Source: Leucobacter chromiireducens subsp. chromiireducens | GTDB lineage: Bacteria; Actinomycetota; Actinomycetes; Actinomycetales; Microbacteriaceae | DNA: 64,000 nt | Assembly (NCBI RefSeq): GCF_016758255.1 | Contig: NZ_QYAD01000001.1 | Location: 992,001 to 1,056,000 of the forward strand | Direction of reading: 5' to 3' | Shown here: piece by piece, positions 26,647-35,669 of the stretch | Numbering within the stretch: the stretch's first letter is position 1 | Layout of the letters: each line of letters starts with the position of its first letter | Translations under genes and position numbers: made by a program | Notes under the pieces: model-generated | The model's database searches: none | What the model was told of the DNA's origin: nothing | Seen by the model: only the letters and a program-made list of their open reading frames with translations

Positions 26647-29007
26647 ATGACTGCTCCCGCCCACCCCGTTACGCCGACCGGTGTCGCTCCGCTGCCGCAG
26701 GCCACCATCCTTGGCTACCCCCGCATCGGCCGCCGCCGCGAACTGAAGCGCGCGGTTGAGGCGTTCTGGAAGGGAAAGATCTCGGAGGAGCAGCTCCGCG
26801 TCACCGCGCGCGAGCTGCGCGCGGCGACCCGTGCCCGCCTCGTCGAGCTGGGCCTCCCCGCGACGGGGGGAGCGGTGCCCGAGAGCTTCAGCTTCTACGA
26901 CCAGGTACTCGACGCGACGCTCGCGCTCGGCGCGATCCCGAGCCGATTCGCCGACGTCGCTGAGACCGGAAGCGACCTCGCGAGCTACTTTGCGCTTGCC
27001 CGCGGAGACGAATCGCACCAGCCGCTCGAGATGACGAAGTGGTTCGACACGAACTACCACTACAGCGTGCCAGAGCTGAGCGCCGCAACGCCGCTCGCAG
27101 CGAACGCCGCGGCGCTGGTCGCTCAGCTCGCGGAGGCCGCCGAACAGGGGATCGAGTCGCGCCCCGTGCTCGTCGGGCCCGTCACCTACCTGCTGCTTGC
27201 GAAGGCAGCGGACGACGCGGCAGAGGGCTTCGCGCCGATCGATCGACTCGACGAGGTCGTCGCCGTGTACGGAGAACTGCTTGCCGCGCTCGCCGCAGCG
27301 GGCGCACGCTGGGTGCAGCTCGACGAGCCCGCGCTGGTGTCCGACTCACTCTCGGTGCCCCGCGCCGAGGTGCTCGCGCTCGTGGAGCGCGCGTACACGA
27401 CCCTGGGCGCGCCCGCTGTCGGCGCGGCGCGGCCCGCGATTCTCCTGACTGCGCCGTACGGCGACTCGTCGGCGGCGCTCACGCGACTCGGCGCGCTGCC
27501 GGTCGAGGCGGTGCAGGCGGATCTTGTGCGCGGCACGCTCCCGGAGGAGGCGCTCGCAGACGGCTCGCTTGCCGCCGCGTTCGCTGGCACGCAGCTCGTG
27601 GCTGGCGTGGTCGATGGGCGCAACATCTGGCGCACTGACCTCCGCGCTGCGCTTGCGCTGGCGCAGCGAATTTCGGACGCGGGCATCGCCACGGTGATCG
27701 GCACCTCGAACTCCCTGCAGCACGTGCCGCACGATGTCGCTGACGAGACGAAGCTCGACGCGCGCTTGGCGTCGTGGCTTGCTTTCGCCGATCAGAAGGT
27801 GACGCAGGTCGCGACGCTCGCGCGCGGCCTGGCCGAGGGTGCTGCCGCCATCGAAGCGGAGCTCGCGGACACCGAGGCCGCCCTCGCCGACCGTGCGGGC
27901 GCACCCGGGGTGCGGGATGCGCGCGTGCGAGAGCGCGCCGCTGCGGTGACGTCCGCCGACCGCAGCCGTGCCGACGAGGGTGCGCGCCGGGACGCGCAGC
28001 GCGGCATCGGTGTGCCCGAGCTCGCGACCACGACCATCGGCTCATTCCCGCAGACCACCGAGATTCGCACCGCCCGCGCGGCGTTTGTGCGCGGCGAGAT
28101 CGATCAGGCCGCCTACGACGGCTTCCTGCGCGAGGAGATCGCACGCGTGATCCGTCTGCAGGAGGAGATCGGGCTCGACGTGCTTGTGCACGGCGAGGCC
28201 GAGCGCAACGACATGGTGCAGTACTTCGCGGAGCTGCTCGACGGCTTTGCGGTCACCGAGAACGGCTGGGTTCAGTCGTACGGCACGCGCGCAACCCGAC
28301 CGTCGATCCTGTGGGGTGACGTGTCTCGCCCCGCGCCGATGACCGTCGCGTGGTCGGCCTACGCGCAGTCGCTCACGGAGAAGCCGGTGAAGGGCATGCT
28401 GACGGGCCCCGTCACGATTCTCGCGTGGTCGTTCGTGCGCGATGATCAGCCGCTCGCGGACACCGCCGAGCAGGTCGCGCTCGCCCTGCGCGACGAGATC
28501 GACGACCTGGTGGCCGCTGGGATCACCATCGTGCAGGTCGACGAGCCTGCGCTGCGCGAGCTGTTGCCGCTCGATGCCGATCGCCAGGCGGCGTACCTCG
28601 ACTGGTCGGTGGGGTCCTTCCGCCTCGCGACGAGTGGCGCTGCGAGCGAGGTGCAGATCCACACGCACCTGTGTTACTCCGAGTTTGGCGAGATCATCGG
28701 TGCCGTCGATGGGCTCGACGCCGATGTGACGAGCATCGAGGCGGCCCGCAGCCGCATGGACGTCGTTGACCCGCTGGGCGATCACGGCTACTCGCGCGGC
28801 ATCGGCCCCGGCGTGTACGACATCCACTCGCCGCGTGTGCCGAGCGCGGCGGAGCAGGAGGAGCTGATCCGAATTGCGGCTGCGCGCATCCCGGGCGAGC
28901 AGCTCTGGGTCAACCCCGACTGTGGGCTCAAGACTCGTGGCTATGAGGAGACGGTGGCGAGCCTCACGAACCTGGTGCAGGCGGCGCGCGCCGTCCGCGG
29001 AGCCTAG
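26647..29007 (+). CDS. metE: cobalamin-independent methionine synthase
   Basis: Transfers a methyl group from 5-methyl-tetrahydropteroyltriglutamate to homocysteine. The 786-residue protein is full length, with two barrel domains. The N-terminal barrel opens with LGYPRIGRRRELKRA. The C-terminal barrel carries zinc ligands His674 and Cys676 in IHTHLCYSEFGE and Cys759 in NPDCGLKTRGYEE. The N-terminus fits the family and the ATG has a GGAGG. A short MetE paralogue follows after 4 nt and metF overlaps that one, so one transcript supplies the methyl donor and two possible acceptor enzymes. Confidence 0.97.
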   Translation: MTAPAHPVTPTGVAPLPQATILGYPRIGRRRELKRAVEAFWKGKISEEQLRVTARELRAATRARLVELGLPATGGAVPESFSFYDQVLDATLALGAIPSRFADVAETGSDLASYFALARGDESHQPLEMTKWFDTNYHYSVPELSAATPLAANAAALVAQLAEAAEQGIESRPVLVGPVTYLLLAKAADDAAEGFAPIDRLDEVVAVYGELLAALAAAGARWVQLDEPALVSDSLSVPRAEVLALVERAYTTLGAPAVGAARPAILLTAPYGDSSAALTRLGALPVEAVQADLVRGTLPEEALADGSLAAAFAGTQLVAGVVDGRNIWRTDLRAALALAQRISDAGIATVIGTSNSLQHVPHDVADETKLDARLASWLAFADQKVTQVATLARGLAEGAAAIEAELADTEAALADRAGAPGVRDARVRERAAAVTSADRSRADEGARRDAQRGIGVPELATTTIGSFPQTTEIRTARAAFVRGEIDQAAYDGFLREEIARVIRLQEEIGLDVLVHGEAERNDMVQYFAELLDGFAVTENGWVQSYGTRATRPSILWGDVSRPAPMTVAWSAYAQSLTEKPVKGMLTGPVTILAWSFVRDDQPLADTAEQVALALRDEIDDLVAAGITIVQVDEPALRELLPLDADRQAAYLDWSVGSFRLATSGAASEVQIHTHLCYSEFGEIIGAVDGLDADVTSIEAARSRMDVVDPLGDHGYSRGIGPGVYDIHSPRVPSAAEQEELIRIAAARIPGEQLWVNPDCGLKTRGYEETVASLTNLVQAARAVRGA

Positions 29008-29011
29008 CACC

Positions 29012-30262
29012 GTGGACCAGGGTTCACTCACGCCCTGGCCCGCCGACGGCCTCCCCACGGAGGCCGTCGGCTCCTTGCCGCGCCCCGCCCGCCTGCAGCG
29101 GGTGGTGCTCGACGCGGATACGGGCCTGGCGACGGGGGCTGAGCTCCGCGCGGAGCAGGATCGCGCGGTGGCAGATACGATCGAGCGCTTCGCCGCAACC
29201 GGATCGCCCATCGTGGGCGATGGAGAGCAGCGACGCGAGAGCTTTGCGAGCTACCCGCTTGGTACGGAAGACCTCTCGGCGGGGCCCGTGTTCGCGGTGT
29301 TCGCGGACGGGCATCACCGTGTGATCCCGAGCCTCGCCCGTGCCCCGTTCCGTTTTCAGGCCTGGGCTGCCGATGACGTGGCGGCCGCGCGCGAGCTCAC
29401 CGATCTGCCCCTCAAGCAGGCGGTCATCTCGCCATCGATGCTCTCGCTCATGGTGCCGGAGGGCGGGCTTGGTGAGTATCGTCGCGAAGACTTCCTCTCG
29501 GACGTCGTCGCGGGGTGCGCGGAGGACATCCGTCGTTCCTTTGCGGCAGGGGCCGCGCGGGTGTCGATCGACTTCACCGAAGGGCGACTCGCGCTCCGGC
29601 GCGATCTCCGCGCCCCCTGGGCGGGTCCGCAGGCGCTCGGCGGCTTCATTGAGCTCATCAACCGGGTGCTCGATCAGCTCACGGATGCCGAGCGTGCCGC
29701 GGTGGGGGTGCACACGTGCCCCGGGAACGACAACGACTCAGCCCACAGCGCAGATATCGACTACGCGGAGCTGCTGCCGGAGCTATTTCAAATCGAGGCG
29801 GGGTACTTCCTGGTGCAGGCTGCGGGAGAGAAAGAGCCGGATCGTGTGGCGCGGCTCGTCGGCCGCCAGCTCCGGGGTCGCACCCGGGCCGCAGCGGAGG
29901 CGGGCAGCGGCGGCATCGTGCCGCGGGTGCTGCTCGGTGTGACGAACCCGACGAACCCGAAGCTCGAAACCGCGGAGCAGGTGCGGGATCAGCTTGTGCG
30001 CGCCGCGCGCTTCATCCCGGCCGAACTGCTCGGCTCCACCGACGACTGCGGTTTCTCGCCGTATCTGATTGATGAGAAGCCCCGCCACGGCTCGCCGGAC
30101 TTTGCTCGCGACGTGGCGTTCGCGAAGATCGCCGCACGCGTGCGGGGAACGGCGCTCGCAGCGGACGAGCTTGCGGGAAGCCCGGGCCTCGCGGGCGCGG
30201 GCGTCTCGTACGCGGGCTACGGAGCGACCGGGAAGCCGGCCCCCGAGGGAGGACACGCATGA
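29012..30262 (+). CDS. MetE-like single-barrel methyltransferase
   Basis: A 416-residue protein of the cobalamin-independent methionine synthase C-terminal family (COG0620 type), without the N-terminal barrel of MetE. The putative zinc ligands are His and Cys in GVHTCPGNDNDSAHSADIDY and a C-terminal Cys in STDDCGFSPY. Short proteins of this class may use other methyl donors or act as alternative homocysteine methyltransferases; the substrate is not readable. The GTG at 29012 is 4 nt after the metE stop, and metF overlaps its end (ATGA). Confidence 0.85.
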   Translation: MDQGSLTPWPADGLPTEAVGSLPRPARLQRVVLDADTGLATGAELRAEQDRAVADTIERFAATGSPIVGDGEQRRESFASYPLGTEDLSAGPVFAVFADGHHRVIPSLARAPFRFQAWAADDVAAARELTDLPLKQAVISPSMLSLMVPEGGLGEYRREDFLSDVVAGCAEDIRRSFAAGAARVSIDFTEGRLALRRDLRAPWAGPQALGGFIELINRVLDQLTDAERAAVGVHTCPGNDNDSAHSADIDYAELLPELFQIEAGYFLVQAAGEKEPDRVARLVGRQLRGRTRAAAEAGSGGIVPRVLLGVTNPTNPKLETAEQVRDQLVRAARFIPAELLGSTDDCGFSPYLIDEKPRHGSPDFARDVAFAKIAARVRGTALAADELAGSPGLAGAGVSYAGYGATGKPAPEGGHA

Positions 30263-31164
30263 GCCCCGAACTGCTGACCGGCAGCGCGCCCACGCGCGCG
30301 AGATTCTCATTCGAGGTGTTTCCCGCGCGCAGCGGGGCGGCGGCCCTCGCATTGGGGCACGCGGTGCAACACCTGTCTGCGGCGGGGCCCGACTTCATCT
30401 CGGTCACCTACGGCGCTAACGGCTCAAATCGTGATGCCTCGATCGACCTGCTGAAGTACCTCCGCGATCACACTGACGCCCTGCCCCTTGCGCACCTCAC
30501 CACGGTGGGGGAATCGAGGGAGGCCGTGCGGGAGGCGATCCACGGGATCATGGACGCGGGAGTGCACGACTTCCTCGCGCTGCGCGGCGACCCGCCGCGA
30601 GGGCTCACAGAGGATGATCCCGCGGTGGCTGGCTCGCTCTCCGCGCTTGAACTCGTTGAGCTGGTCGCTGAGGCCCGCGCTGAGCGTCCGGCGCTCACGA
30701 GTGTGGGGCGCACCGCCGTTGCCGCATACCCGAATGGGCATCCGCTGTCGCGATCCCGATCTGAGGACATTGAGTACCTGATCGCGAAGCAGGAAGCGGG
30801 CGCCCAGTTCGCGATCACGCAGCTCTTCTTCGAGGCCGAGGAGTATCTCGGATTCGTGGAGGACGCACGAGCGGCGGGGCTGCGGATTCCCGTGCTCCCC
30901 GGCCTCATGCCCGTATCGACGAGCGCGCAACTGCGAAAGGTGGCGCAGCTGGCGGGACGCCCCGCGCCGGGTCTCCTCGCGGCGGAGCTCGCGGAGGCGG
31001 GAGGCTATGCACCGGAGCTGGGCGTCGAGCACACGGTCGAGCTTGCGCGCGCGTTGCTCGCGGGCGGCGCACCCTCTGTGCACCTGTATACGTTCAACCG
31101 CCACGAGCAGGTACTCGCGGTGCTGCGCGAGCTGAACCTCCTCACCCCGTCGCCGCTCGGATAG
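30259..31164 (+). CDS. metF: methylenetetrahydrofolate reductase
   Basis: FAD enzyme reducing methylene- to methyl-tetrahydrofolate, the methyl donor of MetE. The 301-residue protein has the barrel start RFSFEVFPARS with its catalytic Glu, then PDFISVTYGANGS, HLTTVG, FLALRGDPPRG and KQEAGAQFAITQLFF, all standard for bacterial MetF. The ATG overlaps the stop of the MetE-like gene, indicating coupling. The metE / metE-like / metF order places donor supply last in the operon. The 3' end faces lipA across 30 bp. Confidence 0.96.
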   Translation: MSPELLTGSAPTRARFSFEVFPARSGAAALALGHAVQHLSAAGPDFISVTYGANGSNRDASIDLLKYLRDHTDALPLAHLTTVGESREAVREAIHGIMDAGVHDFLALRGDPPRGLTEDDPAVAGSLSALELVELVAEARAERPALTSVGRTAVAAYPNGHPLSRSRSEDIEYLIAKQEAGAQFAITQLFFEAEEYLGFVEDARAAGLRIPVLPGLMPVSTSAQLRKVAQLAGRPAPGLLAAELAEAGGYAPELGVEHTVELARALLAGGAPSVHLYTFNRHEQVLAVLRELNLLTPSPLG

Positions 31165-31194
31165 CGCGAGCGGTCGGGGCGAGGAGGCGCCGCG

Positions 31195-32214
31195 CTACAC
31201 CGCCTGCGGGAAGTCCGCGGCGGCGCGCTCTGCGAGGTGCTGCAGCTGCGGGGGCACCTCCCGTCCTGTGCGGAGCATCGTCTCCGCCCACAGGCGGCCC
31301 GCGCGGTAGGAGGACCGCACGAGGGGACCCGCAAGGACTCCGGCGAAGCCGAGCGCATCCGCCTCGGCCTTCAGCTCGACAAACTCTTCGGGCCGCACCC
31401 AGCGATCAATGGGGTGGTGGAGGCTCGAGGGGCGCAGGTACTGCGTGAGCGTGAGGATGTCGCAGCCCGCGTCGCGCAGCTCGTGCATGGTCGCGGAGAT
31501 CTCCGCGCGAGTCTCACCCATCCCCAGGATGAGGTTCGACTTCGTGATCATCCCCGCGCTGCGGCCCTCGGCAATGACCTCGAGCGAGCGTTCGTAGCGA
31601 AAACCCGGACGTATGCGTCGGAAGATGCGGGGCACAGTCTCGAGGTTGTGCGCGAACACTTCGGGCTGCGCCGCAAACACCTGCGCGAGCCCGTCCGGCC
31701 GGCCGCCGAGATCGTCGACGAGCACTTCGACCCCGGATCCCGGGTTCAGCGCATGAATCTGGCGAATCGTCTCCGCGTACAGCCAGGCACCCGTGTCGGG
31801 GAGATCGTCGCGGGTCACGCCCGTGATAGTCGCGTATCGCAGCCCCATCGTGCGCACAGACTCAGCGACGCGGCGCGGCTCGTCGGTGTCGAGCGGCAGC
31901 GGTTTGCCGGACGTGATCATGCAGAAGTCACAGCGCCGCGTGCAGATGGATCCGCCGATGAGGAACGTGGCTTCGCGGTCTTCCCAGCACTCGTAGATGT
32001 TGGGGCAGCCAGCCTCCTGGCACACGGTGTGGAGACCCTCGGACTGGACGAGATCGCGCACGTCACGGTACTCCGGGCCGGAGCGAGCGCGGGTCTTGAT
32101 CCACTCAGGCTTCCGCTCGATGGGCGTCTGCGCATTGCGCGCTTCTACACGCAGCAGCTTCCGGCCCTCGGGCTCAGGCCGCGTGCCGGTCGAGGGGAGT
32201 ATTCGGGCGCTCAT
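31195..32214 (-). CDS. lipA: lipoyl synthase
   Basis: Radical-SAM enzyme inserting two sulphurs into octanoyl groups on lipoyl domains. The 339-residue protein has both clusters: auxiliary-cluster cysteines 65, 70 and 76 ([12 protein letters not shown]) and the radical-SAM triad Cys91, Cys95 and Cys98 (CTRRCDFC). The conserved RSSY serine near the C-terminus (VRSSYRAG) is the fourth auxiliary ligand. The ATG overlaps the lipB stop (ATGA), so translation is probably coupled. A longer in-frame upstream extension lies inside lipB and was rejected. Confidence 0.97.
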   Translation of the reverse strand: MSARILPSTGTRPEPEGRKLLRVEARNAQTPIERKPEWIKTRARSGPEYRDVRDLVQSEGLHTVCQEAGCPNIYECWEDREATFLIGGSICTRRCDFCMITSGKPLPLDTDEPRRVAESVRTMGLRYATITGVTRDDLPDTGAWLYAETIRQIHALNPGSGVEVLVDDLGGRPDGLAQVFAAQPEVFAHNLETVPRIFRRIRPGFRYERSLEVIAEGRSAGMITKSNLILGMGETRAEISATMHELRDAGCDILTLTQYLRPSSLHHPIDRWVRPEEFVELKAEADALGFAGVLAGPLVRSSYRAGRLWAETMLRTGREVPPQLQHLAERAAADFPQAV

Positions 32215-32921
32215 GCGGTGAGCTCCGCGAGCGCGAGGAGTAGTTCGGCCCGCAGGATCGGTGCAGCGTCGGCCGGCGTGACCTGCGTGCCGGCGAGTGC
32301 GCTCAGCGTGCTGACACCCGCGTCGGTGATCCCGCACGGCACAAAGCCCTCGAATGGCTCAAGTGAGTTGCTGCAGTTGAGGGCGACGCCGTGGGTGATG
32401 ATCCCGGCGCTCGCGTGAATCCCCACCTGGCCGAATTTGACGGCGGCGGCTCCGGGGCGTGGAGGCGTGGACCACGCACCTGCGCGGCCAGCGATGCGCT
32501 CCCCGCGCACACCAAATGCAGCGGCCGTGCTGATCAGTGCGCCCTCGAGCGCGCGCACGCAGTCAACGACGCCCACGCCAGGGGCGAGTCGGACGATGGG
32601 GTACGCCACGAGCTGACCCGGCCCATGCCAGGTCACGCGCCCGCCACGGTTGACCGGCACGACCGGGGTGCCGTCCTGCGGATACTCCGCCGGGTCGGCC
32701 CGACGGCCCGCGGTGTACACGGGGGAGTGCTCGAGCAGGATCAGCGTCCCGTGATCGATGCGGTCGGTGAGCCGCGCGACCGCCTCGTCCTGAAGGCGGA
32801 GGCCGCGCTCGTACGGAACGGGCTCGGAACCAGGACCTTCGACCCGCAGCCGGTGGCCGGGAGCGCGTACACGGTGCGGAGCGGGAGTGCCTGGGGGCCG
32901 GGTGAGGGTGGGGGAGGTCAT
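32211..32921 (-). CDS. lipB: lipoyl(octanoyl) transferase
   Basis: Moves octanoate from acyl carrier protein to lipoyl domains, giving the LipA substrate. The 236-residue protein has the conserved [18 protein letters not shown] (91-108), the catalytic Lys162 in [13 protein letters not shown] and the nucleophile Cys196 in FVPCGI. The ATG at 32921 is 6 nt from a TAGTAT hexamer, which supports leaderless transcription of lipB-lipA. The first 20 or so residues are Pro-rich and not part of the fold. Confidence 0.96.
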   Translation of the reverse strand: MTSPTLTRPPGTPAPHRVRAPGHRLRVEGPGSEPVPYERGLRLQDEAVARLTDRIDHGTLILLEHSPVYTAGRRADPAEYPQDGTPVVPVNRGGRVTWHGPGQLVAYPIVRLAPGVGVVDCVRALEGALISTAAAFGVRGERIAGRAGAWSTPPRPGAAAVKFGQVGIHASAGIITHGVALNCSNSLEPFEGFVPCGITDAGVSTLSALAGTQVTPADAAPILRAELLLALAELTA

Positions 32922-32927
32922 GACGTC

Positions 32928-32933
32928 ATACTA
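32928..32933 (-). promoter_or_regulatory. -10 hexamer of lipB-lipA, leaderless geometry
   Basis: TAGTAT on the minus strand, exactly 6 nt before the ATG at 32921. Confidence 0.55.
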
Positions 32934-32977
32934 AATAGACTCGGTACAACAAATCAAGACGAGTGGACATGGCACGC

Positions 32978-33009
32978 AAAAAGGACCACCCCGGAAGCCG
33001 GGGCGGCCC
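32978..33009 (-). terminator. terminator of lexA
   Basis: On the minus strand a GC-rich stem of about 12 bp with two mismatches and a 3-nt loop (32983-33009) is followed by TTTTT (32978-32982). A further 7-bp CACGCAA/TTGCGTG pairing encloses it. Confidence 0.8.
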
Positions 33010-33025
33010 ATCTTGCGTGTGGCGG

Positions 33026-33691
33026 TTAGACCGAGCGGAACACCGCGACGACCTTGCCGAGCACCTCGGCGTGGTCGCCAACAATCGGCTCGAAAGCGCT
33101 GTTGCGGGGAAGTAGCCACGTGTGACCGTCGCGGCGGCGGAAGACCTTCACGGTCGCTTCTCCGTCAAGCATTGCGGCAACGATGTCGCCGTTCTCTGCC
33201 TCGCGCTGCTGGCGCACCACAACAAAGTCGCCATCGCAGATCGCCGCGTCGATCATGGACTCGCCCACGACGCGAAGCATGAAGAGCTGCCCGTCGCCGA
33301 CGAGTTGGCGGGGGAGCGGCACGATCTCCTCCACTTGCTGGTCTGCGGTGATCGGAACGCCCGCGGCAATCTGCCCAACGAGCGGCACGTACGCAGCCTC
33401 CTCGACCTGCTGACCCGGGGTGTCCGCGATCGCGTCGCTCGTGCTCGCGAGCTCGACAAGGATCTCTAGGGCGCGGGGTCGATTGGGATCACGCCGGATG
33501 TAGCCGCCCAGCTCCAGGCGGCTGAGCTGATGTGTGACGCTCGAGAGTGAGGAGAGGCCCACTGCGTCGCCAATCTCGCGCATGCTCGGGGGATAGCCGC
33601 GCGACTCGACGGAGCGCGCGATGAACTCAAGGATGGCTTGCTGCTTCTCGCTCAGAGGCTTCCGGGTCTGTGGCGCTGCGGCGTCGCTCAT
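33026..33691 (-). CDS. lexA: SOS repressor LexA
   Basis: Repressor that binds SOS boxes and cleaves itself when RecA filaments form. The 221-residue protein has an N-terminal winged HTH ([21 protein letters not shown], residues 36-56), the Ala110-Gly111 scissile bond in GQIAAGVP, and the catalytic dyad Ser145 (VGESMIDA) and Lys182 (EATVKVF). The ATG at 33691 has an AAAGGA Shine-Dalgarno. The gene is divergent from a LysM gene with SOS-type boxes between them, consistent with autoregulation. It ends at a strong terminator. Confidence 0.97.
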   Translation of the reverse strand: MSDAAAPQTRKPLSEKQQAILEFIARSVESRGYPPSMREIGDAVGLSSLSSVTHQLSRLELGGYIRRDPNRPRALEILVELASTSDAIADTPGQQVEEAAYVPLVGQIAAGVPITADQQVEEIVPLPRQLVGDGQLFMLRVVGESMIDAAICDGDFVVVRQQREAENGDIVAAMLDGEATVKVFRRRDGHTWLLPRNSAFEPIVGDHAEVLGKVVAVFRSV

Positions 33692-33779
33692 GGCTGTCCT
33701 TTCGAGCCCGGAGGGGCAGGGCGGGGGCGGTGAAAACCGAATGTCAGTGGTGCCTGGTTCAGTGATCTCGTTGAGCGAA

Positions 33780-33819
33780 ACCCTAGCCGCGCGCTGGGAA
33801 CAGGGGCAAACATCTGTTC
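33780..33819 (-). promoter_or_regulatory. lexA promoter with LexA box
   Basis: A minus-strand -10 TAGGGT (33780-33785) and, at the -35 position, AAACATCTGTTC (33808-33819), which fits GAACNNNNGTTC with one mismatch and continues GA. LexA binding would shut off its own gene. Leader about 80 nt. Confidence 0.6.
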
Positions 33820-33869
33820 GAGTGTCGTGGGAAAAGATCGAAACTGATCTTCGAACACGGGCTTGCGGT

Positions 33870-33905
33870 TTCGAATACTCGAAGATATATTCGAAACAGA
33901 TGTTC
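33870..33905 (+). promoter_or_regulatory. LysM-gene promoter with SOS-type boxes
   Basis: TTCGAATACTCGAA (33870-33883) is an inverted repeat. A -10 TATATT lies at 33886-33891. AAACAGATGTTC (33894-33905), one mismatch from GAACNNNNGTTC, covers the expected transcription start. Both positions suit LexA repression. Confidence 0.6.
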
Positions 33906-33949
33906 GCATGGCGCTGGCCTTCGCGGGCGTCGCGACGAAAGGAAGTCCC

Positions 33950-34399
33950 ATGAGTGCCGCAACTCTCGCAGGATCCCGGATCAGCGCAGGTGTATCGATC
34001 GCTCCCGTGGCTGAGGTCACCGCTTCTTCCGTGCCCGCGGTCACTCGACTGCGCTTGACCCGCCGCGGACGCGTGGTGCTGGGAACGCTCGCTACGGTGC
34101 TCGTGGCCGGTGTGCTGGCGCTTCTCGCGACGTTCGCTGCTCCGCAGGCGAGCGCGTCCGATGCGGCCGGCGCTGGCCAAGAGTTTTCTTACGTCGTGGT
34201 GGCACCCGGCTCCTCGCTGTGGGAGATCGCCACTCAGCTCGATCCGTCGGCGGATCCGCGTGATCTCGTCAGCGAGATCGTGCAGCTGAACCAGCTCACC
34301 GAGTCTGGCGTCGATGTGGGCCAGCCCCTCGCGGTGCCGCTTCGCTATGCGGGGGACCCGCAGACCATCCCGGCAGCAGAGCTCGGCCTGGCTGAGTAG
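33950..34399 (+). CDS. LysM-domain SOS-type cell-division inhibitor candidate
   Basis: A 149-residue protein with a cytoplasmic N-terminus, one membrane segment (about residues 41-64) and an external LysM-type domain (79-131, [20 protein letters not shown]). The architecture and the divergent position beside lexA match the SOS-induced division suppressors YneA of Bacillus and Rv2719c of Mycobacterium, which halt septation during DNA repair. SOS-type boxes overlap its promoter. The ATG at 33950 has a GAAAGGA upstream; ATG 33908 and TTG 33863 are alternative in-frame starts, but the latter lies upstream of the promoter. The function is inferred, not shown. Confidence 0.8.
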   Translation: MSAATLAGSRISAGVSIAPVAEVTASSVPAVTRLRLTRRGRVVLGTLATVLVAGVLALLATFAAPQASASDAAGAGQEFSYVVVAPGSSLWEIATQLDPSADPRDLVSEIVQLNQLTESGVDVGQPLAVPLRYAGDPQTIPAAELGLAE

Positions 34400-34441
34400 C
34401 CCACCCGCTCGCGCCCCAACGACGCAGGCGCGTTTCGAAAC

Positions 34442-34447
34442 TAGACT
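34442..34447 (+). promoter_or_regulatory. -10 hexamer of hisC, leaderless geometry
   Basis: TAGACT, exactly 6 nt before the GTG at 34454. The spacing selects this GTG over the one at 34451. Confidence 0.65.
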
Positions 34448-34453
34448 GGTGTG

Positions 34454-35542
34454 GTGACCAGCCTCAGTGACCTCCCCCTCCGCGACAATCTTGTCGGGCA
34501 AGAGCCCTACGGCGCACCGCAGGATCCGGTGCCCGTCAGTCTGAACGTCAACGAGAACACGCATCCCATCCCCGACGAAGTCATCGCCGACATCGTGAGC
34601 TCCCTTGCCGAAGCCGTGCGCGGCGTGAACCGGTACCCCGATCGCGAGTTCATGGGACTGCGCCAGGCGCTCGCGAGCTACCTCGGACACGGATTGGCCC
34701 CGGAGCAGGTGTGGGCCGCTAACGGCTCGAACGAGGTGCTCCAGCAGGTGCTCCAGGCATTTGGTGGCCCCGGGCGGTCGCTGCTGAGCTTCAGTCCCAC
34801 GTACTCGATGTACCCCCTGCTTGCCGCGGGCACCGACACAACGTGGATCGATGTGCCGCGGCCCGCGGACTACGCGCTCACCCCCGAGCTGGTGGTCGCT
34901 GCCATTGCGGAGCACCAGCCGAACATCGTGATTCTGTGCGGCCCGAACAACCCCACGGGAACCGTGCTCGACCGCGAGGTTATCCGTGCGGCGTACGACG
35001 CCTTCGACGGGGTGCTCATTGTCGATGAGGCGTATCAGGAGTTCGATGCGGACACCGAGAGCGCTGTGGCGCTTCTGCCCGGCCGCCCGCGCCTGCTGGT
35101 GTCGCGCACCATGAGCAAGGCGTTCGCCTTCGCGGGTGTGCGCCTGGGGTATCTCGCAGCCGACGCCGCCGTCATCGACGCGCTGCGCTTGGTGCGTCTG
35201 CCCTATCACCTGTCCGCGCTGACGCAGGCGGCTGCGACGGCGGCGCTACGGCACTCGGACGCCATGCTGGGCGCGGTTGCGGAGATTCGTTCCGAGCGCG
35301 ATCGGCTCGCGTCCGCGTTGCGCGCGCTGGGATACGAGGTCCACCCGTCGGGGGCAAACTTCTTGCTGGTCGGGGGCTTCACGGATCCCGCGGCGACGTT
35401 CGAAGCGCTGCGTTCGCAGGGCATCCTGATCCGAAACCTCGGTATCCCGGGCCATCTGCGCATCACCGCGGGAACGCCGGCGGAGACGACCATCCTGATC
35501 GACGCGATCACTCAGCTCGGTCCAGGCGGTGCGCAGGCGTAG
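34454..35542 (+). CDS. hisC: histidinol-phosphate aminotransferase
   Basis: PLP-dependent transaminase of histidine synthesis. The 362-residue protein has [11 protein letters not shown] near the N-terminus, CGPNNPTGT at 162-170, the DEAYQEF segment at 191-197, and the PLP Schiff-base Lys222 in [17 protein letters not shown]. In many actinobacteria hisC adjoins hisB. Here a terminator and a DsbA-like/CcdA pair separate it from hisB, so it is a single-gene unit. Confidence 0.95.
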   Translation: MTSLSDLPLRDNLVGQEPYGAPQDPVPVSLNVNENTHPIPDEVIADIVSSLAEAVRGVNRYPDREFMGLRQALASYLGHGLAPEQVWAANGSNEVLQQVLQAFGGPGRSLLSFSPTYSMYPLLAAGTDTTWIDVPRPADYALTPELVVAAIAEHQPNIVILCGPNNPTGTVLDREVIRAAYDAFDGVLIVDEAYQEFDADTESAVALLPGRPRLLVSRTMSKAFAFAGVRLGYLAADAAVIDALRLVRLPYHLSALTQAAATAALRHSDAMLGAVAEIRSERDRLASALRALGYEVHPSGANFLLVGGFTDPAATFEALRSQGILIRNLGIPGHLRITAGTPAETTILIDAITQLGPGGAQA

Positions 35543-35557
35543 GTCTCGCGTTTCGCG

Positions 35558-35590
35558 GAGCGGGGCCTCGTTCCGTGGGGCCCCGCTCTT
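35558..35590 (+). terminator. terminator after hisC
   Basis: A perfect 10-bp GAGCGGGGCC/GGCCCCGCTC stem (35558-35567 with 35579-35588) with an 11-nt loop, followed by only TT. Confidence 0.65.
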
Positions 35591-35657
35591 CACGCGATGG
35601 CTGTCCGAGTGTGTGCCGAATCTGGGAGCCCACTGAGCCCGCCGCGAAGTGGCCGGA

Positions 35658-35663
35658 TAGCCT
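35658..35663 (+). promoter_or_regulatory. -10 hexamer of the DsbA-like gene
   Basis: TAGCCT, exactly 6 nt before the ATG at 35670; leaderless geometry. Confidence 0.55.
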
Positions 35664-35669
35664 GGGGGT

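Noticed and set aside
33026..35209. A 727-codon minus-strand frame running through lexA, the LysM gene and hisC
   Set aside because: Only the last 221 codons are LexA, with a good start and Shine-Dalgarno. The upstream part is antisense to hisC and the LysM gene.
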